5,987 nt of DNA from CAYZJD01 sp964478455 (lineage in GTDB: Bacteria; Acidobacteriota; Terriglobia; Bryobacterales; Bryobacteraceae). The number at the start of each line of letters is the position of its first letter. Within the stretch, counting starts at the first letter, position 1. The translations under genes were made by a program, and so were the position numbers. The stretch spans positions 1-5,987 of the forward strand of contig CAYZJD010000298.1 of NCBI GenBank assembly GCA_964478455.1, written 5' to 3'. Under the pieces are notes generated by a model. That model searched no databases. It was not told where the DNA came from and saw only the letters and a program-made list of their open reading frames with translations. This document shows positions 1-5,987 of the stretch, in pieces.

Positions 1-126
1 TGAATCCCAAAGGTGAGGCTGGTATCCGCTTCGGAGGCGAGACAGACGGATACGACTGTACCCGCCCTGGCAGGCGGATACCGCCCATTGATCGGTACAA
101 ACTCCCCCTGAACCAGGACTTCCATT
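1..126 (-). CDS. Possible 5' fragment of an unknown protein, running off the left edge
   Basis: On the minus strand an ATG at 126-124 opens a frame that stays open for 42 codons to the window edge. It is preceded by GGGAG with a 5-nt gap, a reasonable ribosome binding site, and by TATACT 20 nt upstream of the ATG, a reasonable -10 element. The peptide starts MEVLVQGEFVPINGRY and alternates hydrophobic and polar residues, as a beta-rich protein would. Third-position GC is only about 60 percent, lower than in the confident genes nearby. I recognise no family. The frame also remains open upstream of this ATG (peptide PGVYFQQPGAA just before it), so a longer start cannot be excluded. Two other frames are also open across this short stretch, so the call rests on start signals and peptide character only. 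It would lie about 120 bp downstream of the propeller gene on the same strand. Confidence 0.33.
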
Positions 127-196
127 GCGGCTCCCGGCTGCTGGAAGTATACACCCGGCGGCCCGGGCCGGGGAAGCAATGGCGTGCGTGGGTGTG

Positions 197-223
197 GGTG
201 GCAGGTCGGGGACCTGCCCCACC
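197..223. terminator. GC-rich palindrome downstream of the propeller gene, possible terminator or intergenic repeat
   Basis: GGCAGGTC (200-207) and GACCTGCC (211-218) form a perfect 8-bp stem around a GGG loop. An alternative fold pairs GGTGG (197-201) with CCACC (219-223) outside CAGGTC/GACCTG, leaving a two-base bulge. It lies 26 to 52 bp past the stop codon of the minus-strand propeller gene, where a terminator would be expected. No T-run follows on either strand, so it is not a canonical intrinsic terminator. It could equally be a dispersed intergenic palindrome; that can only be decided by counting copies in the genome. Confidence 0.4.
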
Positions 224-248
224 GGCGGCTGGCTTCTTCATCATCCCG

Positions 249-2504
249 CTACCGCACCGCCACAACCACCCCCGGCTGGCTGGACGCGCCGCCGACGGCG
301 AGAACGGCCGGGATCTCGGCCCCGCGAGAGGCATCTTCCGGCACGCGGGCATTCACCTGGATGACGCCCGAAACCAGGCCCGGGGCGGCGCCAGCGTAGA
401 GGATCTCGGCCGGCTTGCCGTCGATGGTCACCGACACATCCAGCAACGGCCGCGGGAGAGGCGCGGCGGCGACTGCGCCATCCGCGACCGCCCGGTCCAC
501 TTGCCCTTCGCCGGTACCGTAGAGAACGATGATCGAACCGCGCCGCGCGGGGTTGTCCTGCGAGTTGATGGTGTGGTCCTGGTTCAGGACAGCCCCGCGG
601 CCGGCGCCGGTGGACGTTAGGGTGAAAAGCCCTGCCGCGGAAGCGGCGACGGGCAACTCCAGCGAGGCGAAGACCCGGCCGTTCTCTTCCACTTGCACCT
701 TGGTGCTGCTGTGACCGGCGACGCTGTAAGGGACGACGGCATTCACTTGTCCCATCCAGGCGAAGTACAGCGGGGCGGGCACGCCGTCGAAGTAGACGCG
801 AGCGCCGCCGAGCCGCGTGCTCACCCGGCCAAAAGTATCGAGCGCGAGCCGGGCAGGTTCCGCCGGCCCGAAACCGGCCCCGTAGATGCTGATCAGTTCG
901 CCCGGGGAGACGGGTCCTTCCCGCAGGCTGGCGGCGTTGGCCACCCCAGTGACGCGCGGCGCTGCGCCGAGCAAGCCGTACACGGCAAGCTCGCCGGAGA
1001 AGGTGGGCACATAGACCTTGCCGTTTGCGACGGTAGGGGTAGCGAACTTTGCGAAGTAGCCGAGCCGGTCGCGAGCGGGATTCTTCGCGCTGTTCCACAA
1101 TTCCTTCTTCAGGTCCTCAGCGTCGAAAGCTCGCACGACGCCGGGTGCCGGATGGGCCTCATATTCCATCATCGTGAGCCAGAGAATTCCGGTGCCCGAG
1201 GCGCCGCCATTGGCCGAGAGCGCCATGCCGTCGTACGGCAGCCCGCCATAAACGGAACTCCGCGAGAAGGGCTGCGTTTCGAAGCGGCCGCCCGTCATGC
1301 GATACGCCTTCACGGTGTCGCTGATACCGCGGGCGTAAAGAATCGGACCACCGGACTTGCTCCACAGGACGAAGTTGCTGAAGATGCCGAAGGTGACCGC
1401 CTGGAAGCTCTGGAGAATGGCGCTGTCGCCCGCGGAAAGGAGGCCCATGTTGCCGCGATCGAGCAGGTAAACGATGCCGCGCTTGCTCCCGGTGACAAGC
1501 AGGCGCGTACCGGGAATGAGAACGGGCCCGCAGGAGCCGAAGTCGTCGTCCCGGTCGTTCAGGTCCTTCCAGATGTCGGGCGTGAACCAGTCGAGCACGG
1601 CAAGGCCCCCGGCCGTCCCGAGTTTCAACACGCTCTCCCCCCAGTTGGTGAGACCGTTGAAATCCCCGTTGGCGGTGACAGCGTAGATGTTGCCGTCCTC
1701 GTCGGCCGCCATGCCTCGGCCGGACTGCCAGATGGAGCCGGCGGAACCGTCCGGGGCGACCGCGAAGCGGGCGACTTGCTCGGTAAGGTTGGCCGCGTTG
1801 TAGGCGAAGATCCAGCCGTGGTAGGGCATCTGGTCGGCGTGAGAGCCGAAGGCCACGTAGACCGCCCCGTTGGCAAGCACGAGCCCGGGGCGTTGGAGAT
1901 GCTGAAAAGGATTGAAGGGCAGAACGCCGTCGCTGCCGCCGGCACCCGATCCTTGGACGCTTCCTTGGATCTCGACGGGGCCTCCGAACTTCTCCGCGCC
2001 AGAGAAGATGTCGAGCGCGTGCAGCGAGTAGGCATACCGGTCTCCGTCAACGGTGTTCGCCACCGCGTAGAGTGTGCCGGTGTCCCGATCGATGACGGGC
2101 GTGCTCAGAATACCGACTTCGGGCAAGATGTCCCGGAAGTTGTAGTGCGAACTGGGCACGGATGGGCCGAGGTCGACCTTCCACAGCGGCTCCTGGGGTG
2201 AGTCGGCGTCGAAGGCGTAGACCGAGTTGTGCATCGTGGCGACGAAGACCACGTTGCGGGTTCCCTTGTCCGGCATAGCGAACCCGTGAACATACAGAGG
2301 CTGGGCGTAGATGAACCCGTCCACCGGCAGCGAGAAGAGCCTACCGAACGAAGCGGCGTTGACGTTGGCGGTGGTGAGAACTCTCTCGTTCAGATTCGCG
2401 TTCGTCCGGTCGCTGCCGTAGTTGACCGTGAGCACATCCAGTTGCGCCGGCGCCGTAATGCAGGCGGCGGACAGGAGCACGAGCAGCAAGTAGTGGTTGC
2501 GCAT
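249..2504 (-). CDS. Secreted PQQ-like beta-propeller protein with C-terminal TIGR03437 (Solibacter-type) domain
   Basis: The product is 751 aa. Residues 1-20 are a signal peptide (hydrophobic LLLVLLSAACI, then APA before Q21), so it is exported. Residues about 60-510 look like a PQQ-type propeller: repeated blades include YAQPLYVHG (66-74), VVFVATMHNSVYAFDAD (85-101), a TPVID...GTLYAVA blade (135-149), LQRPGLVLANGAVYVAFGSH (203-222), GNIYAVTANGDF (271-282) and GKVYVPTFSGELAVYG (495-510). Residues 515-751 match the C-terminal domain modelled as TIGR03437, with GVANAAS, VSPGELISIYGAGFGP, GQVNAVVP, AVLNQDHTINSQDNPA and LYGTGEG. That domain has two similar halves, around GARVYFDG...VNAVVPYSVAG and DVSVTIDG...IQVNARVPED. 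I saw no catalytic signature, so binding, adhesion or a scaffold role is as likely as PQQ enzyme activity. An upstream in-frame ATG at 2636 would add 44 residues in front of the signal peptide and overlap the divergent gene, so ATG 2504 was chosen. Its ribosome binding site (GGGA) is weak. The stop is TAG. Confidence 0.93.
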   Translation of the reverse strand: MRNHYLLLVLLSAACITAPAQLDVLTVNYGSDRTNANLNERVLTTANVNAASFGRLFSLPVDGFIYAQPLYVHGFAMPDKGTRNVVFVATMHNSVYAFDADSPQEPLWKVDLGPSVPSSHYNFRDILPEVGILSTPVIDRDTGTLYAVANTVDGDRYAYSLHALDIFSGAEKFGGPVEIQGSVQGSGAGGSDGVLPFNPFQHLQRPGLVLANGAVYVAFGSHADQMPYHGWIFAYNAANLTEQVARFAVAPDGSAGSIWQSGRGMAADEDGNIYAVTANGDFNGLTNWGESVLKLGTAGGLAVLDWFTPDIWKDLNDRDDDFGSCGPVLIPGTRLLVTGSKRGIVYLLDRGNMGLLSAGDSAILQSFQAVTFGIFSNFVLWSKSGGPILYARGISDTVKAYRMTGGRFETQPFSRSSVYGGLPYDGMALSANGGASGTGILWLTMMEYEAHPAPGVVRAFDAEDLKKELWNSAKNPARDRLGYFAKFATPTVANGKVYVPTFSGELAVYGLLGAAPRVTGVANAASLREGPVSPGELISIYGAGFGPAEPARLALDTFGRVSTRLGGARVYFDGVPAPLYFAWMGQVNAVVPYSVAGHSSTKVQVEENGRVFASLELPVAASAAGLFTLTSTGAGRGAVLNQDHTINSQDNPARRGSIIVLYGTGEGQVDRAVADGAVAAAPLPRPLLDVSVTIDGKPAEILYAGAAPGLVSGVIQVNARVPEDASRGAEIPAVLAVGGASSQPGVVVAVR

Positions 2505-2534
2505 TCCCAGGTCCCAGAAACAAAAGAAGAACAC

Positions 2535-2564
2535 ATTGTCACATGCGCGCGCCGGCGGCAACAA
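2535..2564 (-). promoter_or_regulatory. Candidate extended -10 promoter for the propeller gene
   Basis: Read on the minus strand, TTGTTG (2564-2559) is followed after 18 bp by GACAAT (2540-2535), which matches 4 of 6 bases of TATAAT. TG sits one base upstream of the hexamer, giving the extended form TGtGACAAT. The hexamer ends 30 bp before the ATG at 2504, leaving a leader of roughly 24 nt. No experimental support is available and GC-rich genomes give chance matches, though AT-rich hexamers are rarer here. Confidence 0.35.
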
Positions 2565-2595
2565 GCGAGCCCGGCGCTTCGGATAGACTCTCGGT

Positions 2596-3159
2596 ATGCT
2601 CGCGTACGTTTTCTGGCACTGGCCCGCGCCCGGCACGGACGTGGCTTCGTATATCGCCGCGCTCGCTGAGTTTCACCGGTCGCTGGCGGCCTCGCCGCCG
2701 CCGGGCTTTCACTGTTCCATCGTGTTCCTCGTGGCGGCGTACCGCTGGCTGCCCGCGGACGCCGCCGTTTTTGAAGACTGGTATCTGCTGGAGAATTCGG
2801 GGGCGCTGGACATCCTGAATGAAGCCGCGGTGTCGGGCGCGAGGAAAGAGCCGCATGATCGCGCTGCGCGGGCGGCGGCGGGCGGAACGGCGGGGCTCTG
2901 CCGTCTGCGCCTCGGGGAAGCGGCAGTGGCGGCGGCGAACTATGCGTGCCGGTTCTCGAAGCCTTCGGGCATGTCGTACCAGGAGTTGTACGACATGCTC
3001 GGGCCACTTGCGAGCGTGCCGGCGACGGGCCTCTGGCAGCGGCAGATGACGCTGGGCCCAGGGCCGGAGTTCTGCCTGTTGAGCCCGGAGCGGGTGGAAC
3101 TGCCGTCTCCGCTCGAGGGCGATATCATCACTCTGAATCGGGTTTGGCCGGCAGAGTGA
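2596..3159 (+). CDS. Conserved-looking hypothetical protein, possibly a duplicated EthD-like (dimeric alpha/beta barrel) protein
   Basis: The 187-aa product has no signal peptide or membrane segment, so it is probably cytoplasmic. I do not recognise it with certainty. Two halves share a layout. Residues 3-30 (AYVFWHWPAPGTDVASYIAA...) and 116-139 (NYACRFSKPSGMSYQELYD...) each show a strand, a proline-containing loop, then a helix with a tyrosine near its start. A second strand follows in each: HCSIVFLV (39-46) and LWQRQMTLG (146-154). This resembles two ferredoxin-like half-units in one chain, as in EthD/Dabb-type proteins, and YVFWHWP resembles the opening strand of some EthD-like sequences. 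That is inference. An FEDWYLLE segment (59-66) precedes a helix (70-79). The ATG has no clear Shine-Dalgarno. TAGACT lies 6 bp upstream of it, which would fit a leaderless transcript, but no -35 is visible. The gene ends 31 bp before the SDR start and probably shares its transcript. Confidence 0.78.
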   Translation: MLAYVFWHWPAPGTDVASYIAALAEFHRSLAASPPPGFHCSIVFLVAAYRWLPADAAVFEDWYLLENSGALDILNEAAVSGARKEPHDRAARAAAGGTAGLCRLRLGEAAVAAANYACRFSKPSGMSYQELYDMLGPLASVPATGLWQRQMTLGPGPEFCLLSPERVELPSPLEGDIITLNRVWPAE

Positions 3160-3179
3160 AACCAGTGCAGAACACCAAA

Positions 3180-3186
3180 CAGGAGG
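3180..3186 (+). promoter_or_regulatory. Strong Shine-Dalgarno for the SDR gene
   Basis: AGGAGG lies 4 nt upstream of the ATG at 3191, within CAGGAGG. It is the best ribosome binding site in the window and fixes the SDR start. No promoter is evident in the 31-bp gap after the upstream gene, supporting co-transcription. Confidence 0.75.
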
Positions 3187-3190
3187 CGGC

Positions 3191-3967
3191 ATGTCCGTTC
3201 GGGACCGGGTGGTGATCGTGACCGGCGGCGGCTCGGGCATCGGACGCGGGATCGCCGAGCTGCTGGCCGCGGATGGCGCCAAGGTCATCATCGCGGAGGT
3301 CGATGAAGCGAGCGGCGCCGCCGTCGAGGCCGAGATCCGGCAAAATGACGGCGAGGCGGAATTCGTCCCGACGGACATCGCAGACGAGCGAAGCGTGGCC
3401 GCGATGACGGAACGAGCGGTGGCGCGGTTCGGGTCCGTCTATGGCCTGGTGAACAACGCGGGCATCATGGGCAGCGAAGTTGAGGCGGCGGCGCTGCCGG
3501 TAGAGAGCTGGGATCGGGTCATCGCGGTGAACCTCCGCGGCGCGTTTCTGTGCGCGCGGGCGGCGCTGCCGCAGATGCGGCGGCATGGAAAGGGCAGTAT
3601 CGTGAACATCTCGTCGGTGCATGCCAACTTCGCCTTCGACGGCTGGACCGCCTACGACGCGAGCAAGGGCGGCTTGGTTTCACTCACTCGCACGCTGGCG
3701 CTCGAAAACGGCCCGCATCAAGTGCGCGTCAACGCGATTCTGCCGGGGTACATCGACACGCCGCTGTGGGAGAAATGGCTGGCGGAACAGCCGGACCCGG
3801 AATCGATCGAGCGCGACACCAAAGAGTGGCATCCGCTGCGGCGGCGCGGAACGCCCCTCGACGTTGCTCGCGCCGCGCGCTTCCTTCTATCGGACGACGC
3901 GGAATGGATCACCGGCGCCACGCTGGTGGTCGACGGCGGTCTCAGCGTGCGCTTCTTCGGCCTCTGA
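3191..3967 (+). CDS. Classical short-chain dehydrogenase/reductase (SDR) family oxidoreductase
   Basis: The 258-aa product has the usual length and full motif set of classical SDRs, which oxidise or reduce alcohol/carbonyl groups with NAD(P)(H) in the cytoplasm. TGGGSGIG (11-18) is the dinucleotide-binding glycine motif. Acidic E36 at the end of the second strand suggests a preference for NAD(H) over NADP(H). D62 fits the adenine contact, NNAG is at 88-91, and the catalytic tetrad is N114, S142, Y155 and K159 (YDASK). PG (185-186) starts the substrate loop, and the chain ends with the usual TGATLVVDGG (241-250) plus eight residues. The substrate cannot be told from sequence; sugar, hydroxy-acid or ketoacyl-type reductases all look alike here. 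The start follows a strong Shine-Dalgarno. It probably forms an operon with the 187-aa protein upstream, which may share its substrate pathway. The stop codon's last base is the first base of a long inverted repeat. Confidence 0.95.
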   Translation: MSVRDRVVIVTGGGSGIGRGIAELLAADGAKVIIAEVDEASGAAVEAEIRQNDGEAEFVPTDIADERSVAAMTERAVARFGSVYGLVNNAGIMGSEVEAAALPVESWDRVIAVNLRGAFLCARAALPQMRRHGKGSIVNISSVHANFAFDGWTAYDASKGGLVSLTRTLALENGPHQVRVNAILPGYIDTPLWEKWLAEQPDPESIERDTKEWHPLRRRGTPLDVARAARFLLSDDAEWITGATLVVDGGLSVRFFGL

Positions 3968-4042
3968 AAAGGGGTCAGCCTGATCTGCGCCATTTTTCAA
4001 GAGCGCGAAAGAAAAATGGCGCAGATCAGGCTGACCCCTTTT
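3967..4042. repeat. Perfect 32-bp inverted repeat between convergent genes; bidirectional terminator, possible REP/MITE-type element
   Basis: The left arm (3967-3998) begins AAAAGGGGTCAGCC and ends GCGCCATTTTTC. The right arm (4011-4042) is its exact reverse complement, ending CAGGCTGACCCCTTTT. The loop is 12 nt (3999-4010). An outer AAAAGGGG/CCCCTTTT pair gives a stable stem with a T-run at the 3' side on both strands, as in a bidirectional intrinsic terminator. It fills the gap between two convergent genes: its first base is the last base of the SDR stop codon, and five G's separate it from the TPR gene's stop. The stem is far longer than termination needs. GGGGTCAG-type palindromes occur as dispersed repeats in several bacterial genomes, often linked to REP-associated transposases. 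I see no target-site duplication and no transposase here, so mobility is inference. Confidence 0.9.
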
Positions 4043-4047
4043 GGGGG

Positions 4048-5343
4048 TTACTGCTTCGGCTTGGCGGCGGTCTGGCCCATCAGCCGCTCCAGCTCGGCCA
4101 GTTGCGATTTCACCAGCGACGCGTCATTGGCGTTGGGGGCGAGTTCCAGGTACTTCTTCATGTGCTGCGCCGCTCCGGCCAGGTCCTGCTTCTGTGCCAG
4201 AATCACGCCCATCAGGTGGCTCATCTTCGGGAAACGGTGCTGCGTATCCGCCTTCAGTCCCTCGCGCGCGCTCTTCTCGGCGCCATCCAGGTTCCGCAAG
4301 TTGTAGTTGGCCACGGCATTGAAGTAATAAGCAGCGGGGAAGTCCACCGGGTTCAGTTTCAGAACACGGTCGGTGTTCTCGAGCACCCCCTTCCAGTTCT
4401 GTTCCCGCGCCGCCAGGCCCGCGATTTGCATGTAAGGGCTGACGAACTTCGCATCGGCCGCCAGCGCCTGCTCGTAAGCCTTGCGAGCTTCGGGAAGGTT
4501 GTTCTTGAACTCGTGCACGCGTCCCAGGTCAAACCAGGCCGCCGCGTACTGCGGATAGAGCCCGACCGCCTTCTCGAGGTGTTTGAGCGCGTCATCCAGC
4601 TTCTGCTTACGCATCGCATCGCGTCCCTTTTCGAAGGCCTTCTTCGCGTCTTTGGGGGCGCCGATGCTTGTGAAACTGATCGTGGTGCCTTCGACGTTGC
4701 CGACCCGGTGGAGAATGATCGTGCCGACATCGGGATTGTCCAGCAGCCGGCGGCCGGTGAGCATCACCGCATCGGAGCGATAGCCTGGCAGGTAGGCCTG
4801 AATCTCGCAGCCGATGAGATCGCGCTCGCTCAGACCCCCGGTGGGTCCTTGCGAGGTGATGCCGCCCTCCATCTGGCGCTGCGCCCTCGGATCACCCCAG
4901 CCACCCATCGTAATGTTGCTGACACTGGCATCGGCAAAGACGGCGGTGTTCCGCCCGAGCTCGAAGCTGAAGCGGCCCTTGGAGTCGGTGTAGCCTTCAG
5001 GACGCACGATCCCGCTGCAAACACGGTTGATGAGAAGGGTCTCCGGCGGTGGGGCGCCGTCCTCCATCACCACCTTGCCCATGATGAACAACGGCCGGCG
5101 CATTTCGTGGATCGACTGGGGCATCTGTTCCATGCCCTGCCGCTGGCGCTCCTCGGCGCCGGGCAGGCTCCCGGGGGGACGGCCACCGGGGTCTGTGCCT
5201 CCTCCTCCGCGCCCGCCACCACCACCGCCACCGCCACCGGGCGGGTTTCCTTGCCCTCCGCCCTGGGCCGCCAGACTAACGGTGAATAGGAGGAGTCCGA
5301 TGAGGGACAAGAATAGCGTGCGAAGGCTTCTACGATATTTCAT
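4048..5343 (-). CDS. Secreted TPR protein with glycine-rich linker and carboxypeptidase-regulatory-like domain
   Basis: The 431-aa product starts with a signal peptide (1-26; charged MKYRRS, a hydrophobic stretch, then SLAA before Q27), so it is exported to the periplasm or surface. Residues 28-62 form a glycine/proline linker with a near-pure glycine run at 36-49. Residues about 87-215 look like a carboxypeptidase-regulatory-like beta-sandwich (IMGKVVMEDGAPPPE, then GYTDSKGRFSFELG at 117-130); C109 and C179 could form a disulfide. About five tetratricopeptide repeats follow at roughly 234-265, 267-299, 300-333, 334-368 and 369-404, including AWFDLGRVHEFKNNLPEARKAY (269-290). These helical hairpins normally bind other proteins, so a scaffold role in the envelope is likely; the partner is unknown. 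The ATG at 5343 follows AGGTGG with a 6-nt gap. It is transcribed divergently from the DUF2339 gene and convergently with the SDR. This domain order is familiar from acidobacterial genomes. Confidence 0.92.
   Translation of the reverse strand: MKYRRSLRTLFLSLIGLLLFTVSLAAQGGGQGNPPGGGGGGGGGRGGGGTDPGGRPPGSLPGAEERQRQGMEQMPQSIHEMRRPLFIMGKVVMEDGAPPPETLLINRVCSGIVRPEGYTDSKGRFSFELGRNTAVFADASVSNITMGGWGDPRAQRQMEGGITSQGPTGGLSERDLIGCEIQAYLPGYRSDAVMLTGRRLLDNPDVGTIILHRVGNVEGTTISFTSIGAPKDAKKAFEKGRDAMRKQKLDDALKHLEKAVGLYPQYAAAWFDLGRVHEFKNNLPEARKAYEQALAADAKFVSPYMQIAGLAAREQNWKGVLENTDRVLKLNPVDFPAAYYFNAVANYNLRNLDGAEKSAREGLKADTQHRFPKMSHLMGVILAQKQDLAGAAQHMKKYLELAPNANDASLVKSQLAELERLMGQTAAKPKQ
5197..5238 (-). repeat. 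GGN codon run encoding a polyglycine stretch
   Basis: Fourteen codons encode glycine 36-49 of the TPR protein, interrupted only by R45. On the plus strand this reads as tandem CCACCACCACCGCCACCGCCACC-type trinucleotide units. Length changes by slippage would keep the reading frame and only vary the linker between signal peptide and folded domains. Confidence 0.8.
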
Positions 5344-5373
5344 CTTGGTCCACCTTCCTGGTTGGTTGCCCTC

Positions 5374-5382
5374 ATTATGTCA
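5374..5382 (-). promoter_or_regulatory. Candidate extended -10 element for the TPR gene
   Basis: On the minus strand CATAAT (5379-5374) matches 5 of 6 bases of TATAAT, and TG one base upstream gives TGaCATAAT. No good -35 is visible at 17 bp, but extended -10 promoters tolerate that. It ends 30 bp before the ATG, the same distance as the candidate for the propeller gene. Confidence 0.45.
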
Positions 5383-5448
5383 CAAGCGCAGCCGCCCGCC
5401 TATGGCCGGCCTGTAAACTCCCGGCGCCCGCACCCCCGGCCCGCGAGA

Positions 5449-5987
5449 ATGACATACACTATCCGTGCTGTGGCCGATGGCTCCAACGAGCGGATGGACG
5501 CGCTGACAGAGGCCATCGTCCGGCTGCTGCGGCGGATGGAGGATGTCGAGCGCCGCCTGTCCAGCCTGGAAGCGGCGTCGAAGACCGGGGCGCTCGGCGA
5601 ACCGCCACCCGAGTCCGCTTCTCCCGAACTCGAAGCACTGCCCGCGCAGCCGGCCGCCGCAGCCGCGCCGTCGCTATTCGAACCACCCCTGCTCCCGGAA
5701 GAGGAAGCCGAACGCCGCGAGACGGAGACACGCCGCCTCGAAACCCGCCTCGGTCTCACCTGGATCAACCGCGCCGGCGTCATCACCATGGTGCTCGCGG
5801 TGGCGTTTTTCTTCAAGTACGCAGTGGACAACCGCTGGATCGGCGAGACGGGCCGCGTCGTGCTGGGAGTGATCGCCGGATGCCTGGCTCTGGCTCTGGG
5901 CGAGCGAGTGTACCGCCGCGGCCACCGCATCTACTCGCAGGGGGTTTGCGGTGGCGGGATCGCGGTTCTGTACCTCTCCTTCTATGC
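5449..5987 (+). CDS. DUF2339 family membrane protein, N-terminal part (truncated by the window edge)
   Basis: The frame from ATG 5449 stays open to the right edge, giving the first 179 residues. Residues 12-45 are heptad-like (MDALTEAIVRLLRRMEDVER...) and should form a coiled coil. Residues 46-90 are a proline/alanine/glutamate-rich linker. Residues 91-100 are a charged helix. From about 101 the sequence matches the family core: LGLTWINRAGVITMVLAVAFFFKYAVDN, then WIGETGRVVLGVIAGCLALALGERVYRRG and GVCGGGIAVLYLSFY, with membrane helices near 109-124, 136-151 and 165-179. The family, also annotated as predicted membrane protein COG5373, usually has many more helices, so most of the protein lies outside the window. 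Its biochemical function is not established. No strong Shine-Dalgarno precedes the ATG (only GAG close by), and M16 is an alternative start, though the coiled coil argues for starting upstream of it. TAAACT at 5414-5419 is a weak -10 candidate. Confidence 0.88.
   Translation, partial: MTYTIRAVADGSNERMDALTEAIVRLLRRMEDVERRLSSLEAASKTGALGEPPPESASPELEALPAQPAAAAAPSLFEPPLLPEEEAERRETETRRLETRLGLTWINRAGVITMVLAVAFFFKYAVDNRWIGETGRVVLGVIAGCLALALGERVYRRGHRIYSQGVCGGGIAVLYLSFY

Noticed and set aside
21..85. GGTATCCGC (21-29) and GCGGATACC (74-82) inverted repeat, plus alternating CCGCC/GGCGG/CCGCC mini-hairpins at 62-85
   Set aside because: The 9-bp repeat is 44 bp apart and the stems are only 5 bp; in GC-rich DNA these can arise by chance and they lie within a possible coding region.
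693..2201. A 502-codon open frame on the plus strand
   Set aside because: It lies wholly antisense to the propeller gene, whose domains and signal peptide are clear. Long antisense frames are expected from GC-rich codon bias; the peptide has no recognisable domain.
2580..2596. TAGACT as a promoter for a leaderless transcript of the 187-aa gene
   Set aside because: The spacing to the ATG fits, but no -35 is recognisable and the hexamer match is modest, so it is mentioned only in the gene entry.
2505..2636. Longer start (ATG 2636) for the propeller gene
   Set aside because: It would place 44 arginine- and phenylalanine-containing residues ahead of a good signal peptide and would overlap the divergent gene starting at 2596.
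2539..3378. A 279-codon minus-strand frame
   Set aside because: It is antisense to the 187-aa gene and the SDR start, both better supported; its peptide has no recognisable pattern.
3967..4042. Palindrome as an attachment site or CRISPR-like repeat
   Set aside because: There is only one unit, with no spacers, no integrase and no second copy in the window.
3550..5289. A 579-codon open frame on the plus strand
   Set aside because: It overlaps the SDR gene in another frame and then runs antisense to the TPR gene, through the palindrome. The peptide is low-complexity and R/A/G-rich, typical of a shadow frame.

Overview
The window is GC-rich DNA from a bacterium that is most likely an acidobacterium of the Bryobacter/Solibacter group. 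The main evidence is the 3'-leftward gene at 249-2504. It encodes a secreted PQQ-type beta-propeller fused to the C-terminal domain modelled as TIGR03437, which is strongly expanded in that lineage. A secreted carboxypeptidase-regulatory-like plus TPR protein of a type common in acidobacteria, and a DUF2339 membrane protein, fit the same picture. The taxonomic call is an inference from family knowledge, not from a search.

Layout, left to right. Positions 1-126 hold a possible 5' fragment of a minus-strand gene running off the left edge. Positions 197-223 hold a short GC-rich palindrome just downstream of the propeller gene. Positions 249-2504 (-) are the secreted propeller gene. A 91-bp divergent intergenic region carries a candidate extended -10 promoter. 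Positions 2596-3159 (+) encode an unrecognised 187-aa protein that looks like an internally duplicated small alpha/beta (EthD-like) protein. It is followed 31 bp later by a classical short-chain dehydrogenase/reductase at 3191-3967 (+), probably in the same operon. The SDR gene converges on the TPR gene at 4048-5343 (-). Between the two stop codons lies a perfect 32-bp inverted repeat at 3967-4042, which can act as a bidirectional terminator and may be a mobile REP/MITE-type repeat. A second divergent intergenic region of 105 bp leads to the start of a DUF2339 membrane protein at 5449, truncated by the right edge.

The genes do not form an obvious pathway. There is one probable two-gene catabolic or redox operon (2596-3967), flanked by two independently transcribed genes for exported proteins and one for an envelope membrane protein. 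Both exported-protein genes have an extended -10-like element exactly 30 bp upstream of the chosen ATG. I saw no CRISPR array, tRNA, rRNA, transposase or phage gene. I did not find a convincing new biological system. The perfect palindrome at 3967-4042 and the unrecognised duplicated protein are the parts most worth following up.
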